Of a DNA stretch of 64,000 nt, positions 39,001 to 45,203 are shown one piece after another. This DNA is from Miltoncostaea sp963703045. GTDB taxonomy: Bacteria; Actinomycetota; Thermoleophilia; Miltoncostaeales; Miltoncostaeaceae. Position 1 is the stretch's first letter. Each line of letters starts with the position of its first letter. The notes below the pieces were generated by a model, which had not been told where the DNA came from, ran no database searches, and saw nothing but the letters and a program-made list of their open reading frames with translations. The stretch spans positions 2,666,001 through 2,730,000 of the forward strand of contig OY969782.1 in the NCBI GenBank assembly GCA_963703045.1. Direction: 5' to 3'. Made by a program: the position numbers and the translations under genes.

Positions 39001-40890
39001 GTTGCCCGCATCGGAGAAGACCCGGACGTCGACGCCACCGACCCCCGTGCCGTCGTCGCCCACCGAGCCGTCGCCGTCGACGTCCTCGTACACGGTGCCC
39101 CGGATCTGCGACACCGACAGCGCCGCGTAGACCCCCGACGGCGCGCTGGTCGCCGCCAGCCCCGGGCCGGCCGGATCGGCCGTCAGCGTGGCCATGAGCA
39201 TGTCGGCGTCCGGGTCGGGGATGCTCGTCGTAAGGGCGTCCGGCGCGCCCGTGACCGCCACGCGTCGCTCCGCGACGGGCGTCGTCGCCGTCTCGCCCAC
39301 GCCGAGCACCTCGAGACGGTAGGCGCCGGGCGCGACGTTGGGCACCACGGTGAGCGTGGTGCGGCCGTCGAGCGATTCCGCCGCCGTGATCTCCGGGGCG
39401 GCGGCCGTGGCGCCCGCCGTCGCGACGAGCGGGGGGCCGCCGCCGACGACCGTGTTGCCGATGACCGTCGTGCCGGTCGCGGCCGCGCCGGTGATGCGCA
39501 CCGACCCCCGGCTGCCCGACCCGAGCAGGTTGGCATCACCCGGGGCGAGGCCGCCCACGCGGTTGTCCGGCGAGCGGTCGATGTGCACCGCGGTGACGAG
39601 GCCGTCGGTGGGAGCGGCGCCCGCGCGATCGACACCCAGGCGGTTGCAGACGAGCGTGTTGCCGCCGGCGCCCCCCTCGATGCGCACGGCGGTGGCGGCG
39701 CCGTCGATGCCGAGGCCCCGCACCACGACCCCGCCGGCGCGGATCCGCAGGCCCACCGGAGCGCCGTTCGCGTCGATCACCACGGCGGGAGCCGGGCTCG
39801 CTCCGGCGGGGGCGCACACGGTGCCCGGCTGCGAGACCGCGTCGATGGTCATGGGCGTGTCGATCGCCGGCAGGGGCCCGGTGAGGCGGACGACCCAGGT
39901 CGGGCCCGAGGCGCCGCCGCGGCCGAAGTCGCGCCGGGGGATGTCGACGACGACCGTGTCGATCAGCTCGCCGGCGTTCGCCTCCTCGAGCGCCGCGCGC
40001 AGCGTGCACTCCTCCTCGCGGGCGCTCACGGGCGCACCGGTGCTGCAGACGCCGTCGCCCGGGGCGATGTCGGTGGCGTCGCCGGTGGAGTTGACCACGG
40101 CGGCGACCCCGAGGGTGTCGTCCCCGGGGTCGTGGGGGGTGGGGGGCTCCGGCGCGGGCGACGGCCGCGACGGGGACGGTCCGGGCGGTGGTGACGGCTC
40201 CGGCTGCGACGGCTCCGCCGCGGGGGGCTCCGCCGGCGCGGTCACGGGATCGGCGGCGGGCGCCGGGGTGACCGGCGCCGCCGGCGGCGGGGTCGCGGGT
40301 CCGGGTGCGACGGACGGGTCGGGCGTGGGCGCGGTATCCCCGCCCCCCGGGGTCGCGGGCGGATCGGAGACCGTGACCGGCCCGACCACCGCGAAGTCCT
40401 GGAGGGTGACGGAGCGCAGCGTGGTGGGCGCCGTCGCGCGGAGGGCCGTCGCCCCGAGGAGTGGCGCGCCGTCGAGCACCACGCGGGCCGGGGCCAGCAC
40501 GGGCGCCGAGGCGGCCCCGCCGCCGTCGATGACCAGCTCCTCGGTGACGGTCGGTAGCGCGGTGGCGGGCGCGAGGCGCACGGTGCCGTCGGTCGCGCCG
40601 CCGCGGAAGTCCCATGCGGCGATCGCGATCTCGACGGTGTCGGGCCCGGGCGCCGCAGCGGCCTGCGCGATCGCCGCCCGCAGGCTGCACTCGGGCGCCC
40701 CGGTAGCGGCGATGACGGCGCCCGTGTCGCAGCGGTCGTCGGCGGGGTCGAGGTCCGGCGCGTCGCCGGTCGTGTTGACGATGATCGCGGTCCGCTCGAC
40801 CGCCGCCGCCTGCGGGGAGTCGGCGTGCGCCGCCGCCGCGGCGAGTGCGAGCGCGACCAGCGCCGCGGCGATCAGCCGCCGGGGGTTCAC
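33076..40890 (-). CDS. 2,604-residue surface protein with CSLREA, propeller, cadherin-like domains and a membrane anchor
   Basis: A signal peptide (residues 1-24) is followed by two CSLREA-type segments (E-C-S-L-R-A-A-I near residue 68, E-C-T-L-R-A-A-L near residue 296) separated by a Pro-rich linker. A beta-helix follows, then an SdrD/Cna-B-like domain (about 595-700) and seven ~49-residue units (D-G-R-Y-L-Y-F-A-P ... G-E-V-L-R-Y-D-T; about 765-1160) whose number suits a seven-bladed propeller. A second beta-helix (about 1190-1480), three VCBS/cadherin-like and four or five He-PIG-like units (about 1600-2420) and a Pro-rich stalk lead to one transmembrane helix (about 2500-2520). The ~85-residue cytosolic tail is basic and SH3-like. 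The GTG start overlaps the stop of the kinase-like gene, so it is translated as part of that operon. Confidence 0.9.
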   Translation of the reverse strand: MNPRRLIAAALVALALAAAAAHADSPQAAAVERTAIIVNTTGDAPDLDPADDRCDTGAVIAATGAPECSLRAAIAQAAAAPGPDTVEIAIAAWDFRGGATDGTVRLAPATALPTVTEELVIDGGGAASAPVLAPARVVLDGAPLLGATALRATAPTTLRSVTLQDFAVVGPVTVSDPPATPGGGDTAPTPDPSVAPGPATPPPAAPVTPAPAADPVTAPAEPPAAEPSQPEPSPPPGPSPSRPSPAPEPPTPHDPGDDTLGVAAVVNSTGDATDIAPGDGVCSTGAPVSAREEECTLRAALEEANAGELIDTVVVDIPRRDFGRGGASGPTWVVRLTGPLPAIDTPMTIDAVSQPGTVCAPAGASPAPAVVIDANGAPVGLRIRAGGVVVRGLGIDGAATAVRIEGGAGGNTLVCNRLGVDRAGAAPTDGLVTAVHIDRSPDNRVGGLAPGDANLLGSGSRGSVRITGAAATGTTVIGNTVVGGGPPLVATAGATAAAPEITAAESLDGRTTLTVVPNVAPGAYRLEVLGVGETATTPVAERRVAVTGAPDALTTSIPDPDADMLMATLTADPAGPGLAATSAPSGVYAALSVSQIRGTVYEDVDGDGSVGDDGTGVGGVDVRVFSDAGNGVPDAGDAVIAATRTDGSGSWSVEVPADGLYWAAIDSRDVVPAAGVRAGFSADDVWAEQTYAAAGAVRLDGSSVAYTATAGALPGGKGAAAGDGYPVLSDAEHVMRVSVAGADVTGVDTGFSFAAVTNTLDDPSGGAFDDPASWASFDGDAAGIGVNPEGFAGSVYDGRYVYFSPSQRTGGRHGEVLRYDTRGAYTSAASWDSFDAGDAGVGSDPDGYAGAVFDGRYVYFAPDHNGAGRHGEVLRYDTEGAFGAAGSWRAYDPGDSGVGADPDGYSGAEFDGRYLYFAPLDNGQGAHGEVLRYDTRAPFAGPAGWSTFDPGANGVGTDPDGYGDVLFDGRHLYFAPLDNGAGAHGEVLRYDVRQPFASPSSWTTYDPGAAGVGTDPDGFSALVSDGRHLYLIPSDAGSGPSGEVVRLDTTAPFDSSSSWTTFAPGAAGLGAGAVGFSAASFDGRSIYLVQGRDGSGPAGRVVRYDTRASFGSVSSWSLFDPVAAGVGTEPDGARSAVFDGRYLYVGHGNGSSGFSGEVLRLDTARAGQGSLRRLVTNANAIAGTQASSFAIPTSDPGYAASPAGFTISPSAPLPAVVDPLVLDASTQAQSAALGRPVVAIDGAAAGAGAGITLDAGSDGSEIRGLAVGGFPGAGIVSASDATTIAGAWVGIGLDGTTPAPNGGVGIRIDGDGTTVGGTAAIDRNVVSGNGDDGVRLAGAGATVIGNRIGTDAAGGAAVTGGEDGVDVRGAGSRIGGPLAGEGNVISGNADEGVSLSAGADGTVVQGNRIGVGADGSTAVPNGDLGVWVNTSSNRIGGTATGAGNTISSNTRAGVLVNGTAVDNAILGNGMEGNGGLGIDLNATAITSSAPSDGVTPNDAGDADTGGNDLLNTPELGPMIETGGVTEAPIDLDVPAGTYRLEFFVNPGGGDPSGSGEGGSPAGVATVTHAGGGVQTFTRTVPVSAGDVVTATVTSANGSGSTSELSAPVTVLAGNDAPVIAIPAAATITEDVPLTFSAGTAREMSVNDADAGGADLAVTLTAANGRITLGGTTGLVFTDGDGDGDPTTSFTGTLTAINAALDGAVFTPDAEFAGAAALRLDIDDGGNTGVGGPMTDTATIAITVVGENDAPVQTLPSSRTTAEDVPLTLSSGDGTAISIADADAGAAAVSVTLTAANATVTLAGTDHLTFGSGDGTADTTTSFSGALIDVNAALDGLVVTPAADFSGTSSVRVVTDDLGASGPGGARTDDDTLAIAVTPVNDPPLNVVPATQTVSGGTPLTLSTGGGNAIGVTDVNSGSGALRVSLATTTGSLSLDGTTGLSFVVGDGSLDATMTFSGTRADIAAALDGAILLPPSGASGTATIGLDSDDQGHTGAGGALTDSDTFDVTVTPAASPPVLAPIGSRTIAEGSTLALTASATDPDLPADTLTYSLVGAPTGAAMDPATGAFSWTPTEAQGPGTYSFAVVVTDAGSPRASDSETVTVQVTEVNARPALDPIADRANGEGDPVSVSLTGVDPDVPADTLTWSATGLPPGLAMDPATGAISGVVQAGAVAGSPYPVTVTLRDAAGESATESFTWTIALTNSAPVMRPLPAVTGDEMTPITASAAATDPDGDAIRYSLRDAPAGARIDPATGVVTWTPTEAQGPDRVTIDVVATDDGSPVMSAERPLVVTVREVNQRPALDAPDDVTVVAGAPLTVATTASDPDRPRNELSFAISGPGGMTVDDAGVIRWTPSALDVGEHDATVTVTDDGAPAESAARRLHVTVTAAPTSPGGAPAPGAGRAPGGRTPPAAAPAPAQPPRPPSPTAPAPARPPAAPAPAPAPGGLSEAQIAARRLGADLLVVAPTRPRAGAGERARVGVSLTTPVKVIGAAADLSVPVRLLSMGGAWIGLIGSVIVMRRRNRRPLMVKGIDAGDVLPVMPKRSTEGAPLFLLRHDAGPVWSIGAPRRRRGRKWIEVETPLGPGFADAGHLADPPRSRNTTN

Positions 40891-42221
40891 GTCGGCGACG
40901 CGTTCGCGGACGGGGCGCCGGACCGCCGCCCGGCCGCCGGCGCGCCCCCCTTCGGGATGCGCACGGTCAGGGTCGGCCCCGGCCGTCCGGTGGCGTGCAG
41001 GTCGGCCCCCATCCCGTCGGCCACCGCCGCCGCGGCCAGCAGACGGGCGCTCGGACGATCCGCCGCCGCGCCGGGGTCGAGGAGGTCACGACGCACGCGG
41101 CCGAGGTGGGCGGACACCGCAGCCGCCAGCGGCGCGCCGTCGTGCAGCACGGAGATCCGGACGTGGTCATCGCCCTCGGCGCCGAGCAACGTGATCCTGC
41201 GCGCGCCCGCTGAGACCGCCTCGAGCACCAGATCTCCGACGACGTGCCGCAGGGCGTCTCGATCGGCCCATGCCGTCTCGCCGCCGGTCTTCACGGAGAT
41301 GGTGAGCGACGCGGTCGCGGGTGCTGCGGCCACCTCCTCGAGCAGGGGGGCGAGGGGGATCCGGGCGAAGCGCAGCCCGGCGCTGCCGTCCGCGGCGCGC
41401 AGGAGCGCCGCCAGGTCGTCGAGCGAGGCCATCGGCACCGGGGCCCCCGTCCGCTCCGATGCGATGATCGCCGCGCGCAGGCCGTCGAGGGCGGCCTCGG
41501 CGCCCTCGCGCCGCAGCTCGGCCCGATCGCGCTCGCGATCGCGGGCGATCTGCGCCTCGACGGCGGCGCGCGAGCGCCGCGTGAGGGCGACGAAGACGAA
41601 GAGGACCCCGAGCGGCACGACGAACGCCGCGACGAAGCTCGCGAGCGCGCCGAGCCCCCACAGGCGGTCGTCGTCGCTCGCGATCACGGCGAGGGCGTCG
41701 TCGCGACGACGCACGACGTCGCCGCGCACACGCTCGAAGAGGCGATCGAGGTTCGCCGTCGCGCGCCGGGAGGCGCTCGTGCGACCGGCCTCGACGAGTG
41801 CGATCGTCCGCTCCGCCTGTCGCGAGAAGTCGTCGATGAGGGCGCGCTCGGCCGCGCTCTCCCCCGACGAGCCCCCCTGCGGTGCCGCACGTGCCGTCAG
41901 GGTGTCCGCAACCCCCCGCCGGCCGTCGGTCAGCATGCTGTCGATCGCGATGGACGAGTCGGTGCCGTAGCGCGCATCGACGCTCGCGAGGTAGGCGGCG
42001 AACGCCACCTGCGAGCGCACCACCGTGACCGAGCGCAGGGTCTCGTCGAGGGCGTGCAGCGAGGCAGCGTGGCCCACGACCTGCCGCGACGCCTGCTGGA
42101 TCGTGAAGACGGTCGCCGCGACCAGGGCGACGACGGCGCCGCATGCGATCGCCACGATCGCCGCGCGCCGCCGGCTCGATGCGGGTCCGCGGGCGCGCCG
42201 GCGTGGGATGGCCATCCTCAT
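40887..42221 (-). CDS. Membrane sensor, degenerate histidine-kinase-like
   Basis: A 444-residue two-helix sensor. Transmembrane segments are at about 20-41 and 188-213. The ~145-residue external helical region between them looks like a four-helix-bundle sensor, and a coiled segment (215-250) leads to a HATPase-like domain (290-425). No H-box histidine is visible in the dimerisation region. The N-box is altered: H-V-V-G-D-L-V-L-E-A stands where N-L-L-x-N-A is usual. The D-G-A-P-L and final T-L-T-V-R-I-P resemble the rest of the ATPase fold. It may bind but not transfer phosphate, acting as a signalling scaffold. ATG overlaps the diguanylate cyclase stop (ATGA) and its stop overlaps the giant gene's GTG. 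Confidence 0.75.
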   Translation of the reverse strand: MRMAIPRRRARGPASSRRRAAIVAIACGAVVALVAATVFTIQQASRQVVGHAASLHALDETLRSVTVVRSQVAFAAYLASVDARYGTDSSIAIDSMLTDGRRGVADTLTARAAPQGGSSGESAAERALIDDFSRQAERTIALVEAGRTSASRRATANLDRLFERVRGDVVRRRDDALAVIASDDDRLWGLGALASFVAAFVVPLGVLFVFVALTRRSRAAVEAQIARDRERDRAELRREGAEAALDGLRAAIIASERTGAPVPMASLDDLAALLRAADGSAGLRFARIPLAPLLEEVAAAPATASLTISVKTGGETAWADRDALRHVVGDLVLEAVSAGARRITLLGAEGDDHVRISVLHDGAPLAAAVSAHLGRVRRDLLDPGAAADRPSARLLAAAAVADGMGADLHATGRPGPTLTVRIPKGGAPAAGRRSGAPSANASPT

Positions 42222-43900
42222 GACGCCCCCTCTGCGGCCCTGTCGCCCGCGCCGGCGAGGGCGTATCCGGTGATCCCCCGGCGCTTGACCCGGTACATCG
42301 CCCGGTCGGCCGCGCGCAACATCGAGTCGGCGGTCACGCCCGGCGCGCTCCCGGCGATCCCGACGCTCGTCCCGATGGCGGCCAGCGTCCCTCCGACGCT
42401 CACCGGGCGCGAGAGCGCCTCGCACACCCGTCGCGCGATGGCGACGGCGTCGTCGGACGACGAGACCTCGCCCAGCAGCATCACGAACTCGTCGCCTCCG
42501 AGCCGCGCGGCGGTGTCGCCCGCGCGGGCGATCCTGCCGAGACGCTGCGCGACCGCGATCAGCACCGCGTCGCCGGCCTCGTGGCCCATGGCGTCGTTCA
42601 CCTGCTTGAAGCCGTTGAGGTCGAGGTAGAGGAGGGCGAACGGAGGCCGGCCGGCGGCCACCTCGGCGACCGCCCGGTCGAGACGGCCCATCACGTTGGT
42701 CCGGTTGGGGAGACCCGTCAGCGGGTCGTGGGCGGCCTCGTGCGCGACCTGACGCGACCATCCCGCCAGGCTGCTGTACCGCGCGGCGGTGCCCCAGGCG
42801 GCGGCGGCCTGGATGGTGAGCACGTGGAGGGCCTGGACCTGGCTGTCGTCGGCGTCGAGGGGCACCCGCGACCATGCGCGGAGGACCGCCACCGCTCCGT
42901 CGGCCTGCCGGACGGGGACCATGACGGCCCCGGCGTAGCCGGTGAGGTGCAGCCACTGGATCTCGCGCTCGGTGCCGGCCTGACCGGCCAGCACGGGCGC
43001 GCCGGACGCGGCCGCGCGCTCGAGCGCCGGGTCGCTCGCGGGGTCGGGCGATCGGCCCTCGCCGGACGAGTGGCTCACCCGCCAGAGGCCCACTGCCGTG
43101 CGCTCGCAGACGTCCGCGCGTGGGAAGCCGAGTTCGCGCGCCGCCTCGGTCGCCCGCTCGAGCACCGCGGACGGATCGGTGGTCTCCGTGAGGCGCCGCG
43201 AGTGGGCGGCGACCATCTCCAGCTCCCGGACCCATCGCCGGGCGGAGACGAGCGTCTCGTGGGTGCGGTCGAGGTCGTCGCGCAGACGTGCGGCGAGGTA
43301 GCCGGTGGGGATGGTCACCGCCGCGACCGCGGCCATCTGCTGCAGGCCGAGGCGCACCAGCTCGGCCCCCGACGAGTCGTACGGCATCAGCCTCATGCGG
43401 AGGGCGACGTACGCCACCCCGAGCGACAGCCAGACCACGCCGGCCAGGGCCGGGCCGAAGGCCGCCCCGGCGTCGAGCACGGGCACGAGCAGCGCCACCC
43501 ACGCGAGCGGGCTCGCCGTGGGATCCATCACCACGGTGGCGATCAGCGCCAGCACGGCATCGACCCCGAGCTGCAGGGCGGCGCGCCACGCGGGCTCCGC
43601 GCGCGACGATCCCCAGATCGCCAGGGCGGCGTTGCCGGCCATGTTGAGGACCGCGAGTGCCACCACGCCGGCCGCGGTCGCTCCGCCGAGCGTCGCGGCG
43701 CCCCCGGTGCCCGCGGTCAGGATCAGCGCGATGAAGACGGCCGACAGCACCACGCGCACCCCGCGCAGGCCGCGCGTCAGCACGAGGGCGCTCGTCGACC
43801 CCCGATCGCGTGCGGCCGAGCGGCGTGCTCGCGCCCGCCGCCCGTGTATCTGACTACGTCCACCCATCGGCACGCGTATCGGCAGAAGATGGAGTGCCAT
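42218..43900 (-). CDS. Membrane diguanylate cyclase (multi-TM, GAF, GGDEF)
   Basis: About 560 residues. An Arg-rich N terminus and five or six transmembrane segments (about 40-220) are followed by a GAF-like domain (about 245-385) and a GGDEF domain (about 395-550). The active site reads R-L-G-G-D-E-F intact. R-A-G-D five residues upstream is a product-inhibition I-site, so it should make cyclic-di-GMP and be feedback-controlled. It is the first gene of an operon with the kinase-like sensor and the 2,604-residue surface protein, implying that c-di-GMP signalling and surface adhesion are linked. The start could be ATG 43900 (weak GAGAGGG site) or ATG 43867; I chose the former. Confidence 0.9.
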   Translation of the reverse strand: MALHLLPIRVPMGGRSQIHGRRARARRSAARDRGSTSALVLTRGLRGVRVVLSAVFIALILTAGTGGAATLGGATAAGVVALAVLNMAGNAALAIWGSSRAEPAWRAALQLGVDAVLALIATVVMDPTASPLAWVALLVPVLDAGAAFGPALAGVVWLSLGVAYVALRMRLMPYDSSGAELVRLGLQQMAAVAAVTIPTGYLAARLRDDLDRTHETLVSARRWVRELEMVAAHSRRLTETTDPSAVLERATEAARELGFPRADVCERTAVGLWRVSHSSGEGRSPDPASDPALERAAASGAPVLAGQAGTEREIQWLHLTGYAGAVMVPVRQADGAVAVLRAWSRVPLDADDSQVQALHVLTIQAAAAWGTAARYSSLAGWSRQVAHEAAHDPLTGLPNRTNVMGRLDRAVAEVAAGRPPFALLYLDLNGFKQVNDAMGHEAGDAVLIAVAQRLGRIARAGDTAARLGGDEFVMLLGEVSSSDDAVAIARRVCEALSRPVSVGGTLAAIGTSVGIAGSAPGVTADSMLRAADRAMYRVKRRGITGYALAGAGDRAAEGAS

Positions 43901-44184
43901 CAAACGTTGCGCCCTCTCGTCGCGCGGCCGCGGCCCGCGGCCGCATCGGTCCCCGGCCGGCTCGGCACCTCGCCGCGGTGGTCCCGGCGGTGCCGAGTCG
44001 GCGGGGCCGCCGGCAGGCGAACGTCGTGTCTGAGCCTCGACGTGAGGCTGAGACATCTGCCGACGAGGGGGTCGAGGAGGACCGTTCGGCAGCGCGCGGC
44101 GCGCGATCGAGCACCGCCCTTGGCGCCCTTCGGCCCCCAGGATCGAGGCGCATCCCGGGCGCGAAACAATTTCAGCTGCTACGG

Positions 44185-44210
44185 GTTTGGCCCTTTTGGG
44201 GGAGTGGTAG
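44185..44210 (+). promoter_or_regulatory. Possible SigB/SigF-like promoter of the peptide cassette
   Basis: GTTTGG at 44185-44190 and TGGTAG at 44205-44210 approximate the stress-sigma pattern GTTT-N16-GGGTAA with the same spacing as the better match at 60455. It lies in a locally A+T-richer patch (AAACAATTTCAG) 10 bases before the ATG at 44221. Confidence 0.4.
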
Positions 44211-44220
44211 TACCGCCGCC

Positions 44221-44454
44221 ATGAGAATTCGGCAGACGGTCACCACCCGGATCCACCGGCGCGGACGTGCCGCCGACGCCCTCGCGGCGACCGACGCGTC
44301 CGTCGCGGCCAACGTCGGCGAGCCCGGCTCGGTCGTCCGCTCATCTCACCGGCAGCGCGTCGTCCAGCGCTCCCACCGGACCGCGCAGTCCGGCGGCGAT
44401 CGGCCGTCGTCCGACGGGCGCGAGCCCGGCGCGACGGGGACGCCGCCCCTGTGA
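44221..44454 (+). CDS. Small basic protein heading the peptide cassette
   Basis: A 77-residue Arg/Ser-rich protein I cannot assign. Its centre has A-A-N-V-G-E-P-G-S-V-V-R-S-S-H-R-Q-R-V-V-Q. I have the impression of similar small actinobacterial proteins with an N-V-G-E-x-G-S ... R-Q-x-V motif, but cannot confirm it. No signal peptide or membrane segment is visible. It sits directly behind a likely promoter, and its TGA overlaps a GTG in the frame of the first peptide gene, supporting a real coding frame and coupling. Without homologue support it could also be a non-coding leader. Confidence 0.5.
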   Translation: MRIRQTVTTRIHRRGRAADALAATDASVAANVGEPGSVVRSSHRQRVVQRSHRTAQSGGDRPSSDGREPGATGTPPL

Positions 44455-44480
44455 CCACGTCCACGACCGAAGGAGGCCCC

Positions 44481-44690
44481 ATGGCCGATGACTCGCAGTA
44501 CCGCACCCTCAGTCGCGAGGAACTCGACGACCTCGCCGGGGAGGCACTGCCGGAGCGCGCGGCGATGTCGCTCGTGAACGCCAACCTGGCGATCCCGATC
44601 AACGCGGCCGTGGCCGCGAACGTCCTGTCCGACGGTGCCATCGCGGCGGCCGACGCCGACCAGGACGCCGTCATGGACCAGTCCCAGTAG
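44481..44690 (+). CDS. Putative peptide precursor 1 (RiPP-like family)
   Basis: A 69-residue acidic peptide. Its first half is a leader-like helix, with Y-R-T-L-S-R-E-E-L-D-D-L-A-G followed by E-A-L-P-E-R-A-A-M-S-L. An Ala/Asn/Val-rich region N-A-N-L-A-I-P-I-N-A-A-V and the end A-D-Q-D-A-V-M-D-Q-S-Q variant follow. It is about 70% identical to the two peptides downstream, differing mainly in the last 20 residues, as expected for a conserved leader and variable core. ATG 44481 with GGAGG five bases before is chosen because it matches the N termini of the paralogues. An overlapping GTG at 44451 would add ten residues. It lacks cysteines and a signal peptide. Confidence 0.82.
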   Translation: MADDSQYRTLSREELDDLAGEALPERAAMSLVNANLAIPINAAVAANVLSDGAIAAADADQDAVMDQSQ

Positions 44691-44698
44691 GAGCGAAC

Positions 44699-44908
44699 AT
44701 GGCCGACGAGATCCAGTACCGCACCCTCAGCCGGGACGAGCTCGACGAGCTCGCCGGCGAGGCGCTGCCCGAGCGGGCGGCGATGTCGCTCGTCAACGCG
44801 AACCTGGCCGCGCCGGTGAACGCCGCGGTGGCCCTGAACGTGCTGAGCGACGACGCCACCGCGGTGGCGAACGCCGAGCAGACCGCCGACATCGACCAGT
44901 CCAACTGA
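44699..44908 (+). CDS. Putative peptide precursor 2 (RiPP-like family)
   Basis: A 69-residue paralogue. The segment from Q-Y-R-T-L-S-R to P-E-R-A-A-M-S-L-V-N-A-N-L-A is nearly identical to precursor 1. The C-terminal part reads V-L-S-D-D-A-T-A-V-A-N-A-E-Q-T-A-D-I-D-Q-S-N. A TAGGAGCG ribosome site overlaps the stop of precursor 1, eight bases away. Tandem duplication with a conserved N-terminal half is typical of RiPP precursor families, and the PqqD-like/M50 gene downstream is a plausible handler. No product is known to me. Confidence 0.82.
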   Translation: MADEIQYRTLSRDELDELAGEALPERAAMSLVNANLAAPVNAAVALNVLSDDATAVANAEQTADIDQSN

Positions 44909-44923
44909 CGAGGGGTATCGACC

Positions 44924-45136
44924 ATGTCCGACGACGTCCAGCAGTACCGCACCCTCAGCCGGGACGAGCTCGACGAGCTCGCCGGAGAGGCGCTGCCCGA
45001 GCGGGCGGCCATGTCGCTCATCAACGCCAACCTCGCCGCGCCGGTCAACGCCGCCGTCGCCGCGAACGTGCTGTCCGACAACTCGGTCGCGTACGCGAAC
45101 GCCGAGCAGGACGTGACGATCGACCAGAGCAACTGA
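44924..45136 (+). CDS. Putative peptide precursor 3 (RiPP-like family)
   Basis: A 70-residue paralogue with one extra Gln near the N terminus. The tail N-S-V-A-Y-A-N-A-E-Q-D-V-T-I-D-Q-S-N keeps the D-Q-S-N end of precursor 2. Its V-A-Y-A-N echoes N-V-A-V-A-Y-A-N in the secreted protein encoded at 47.1 kb. GAGGGG precedes the ATG. A strong hairpin follows 17 bases after the stop, before the peptidase gene. Confidence 0.82.
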   Translation: MSDDVQQYRTLSRDELDELAGEALPERAAMSLINANLAAPVNAAVAANVLSDNSVAYANAEQDVTIDQSN

Positions 45137-45152
45137 CCGACGGGAGCCGGCA

Positions 45153-45175
45153 GGAGGGCGGCGTCGCCGCCCTCC
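45153..45175 (+). terminator. Attenuator-type hairpin between precursors and peptidase
   Basis: Perfect 10-bp stem GGAGGGCGGC / GCCGCCCTCC with a GTC loop and no T-tract. Placed between small precursor genes and the processing gene, it probably gives partial termination or protects the upstream mRNA, keeping precursor levels above enzyme levels. Confidence 0.65.
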
Positions 45176-45203
45176 TCGGCCCTCCCCGGTCGAGCGGAGA
45201 CAT

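Noticed and set aside
40887..43589. A single 900-residue minus-strand gene covering the sensor and part of the GGDEF gene
   Set aside because: The GGDEF protein is encoded in a different frame ending at 42218; the sensor starts at the overlapping ATG 42221.
43860..43925. c-di-GMP riboswitch or sigma-28 promoter before the GGDEF operon
   Set aside because: GCCGATAC resembles a sigma-28 -10 but no TAAA -35 is spaced correctly, and no GEMM core (A-C-G-C-A-A-A-G-C-C type) can be drawn.
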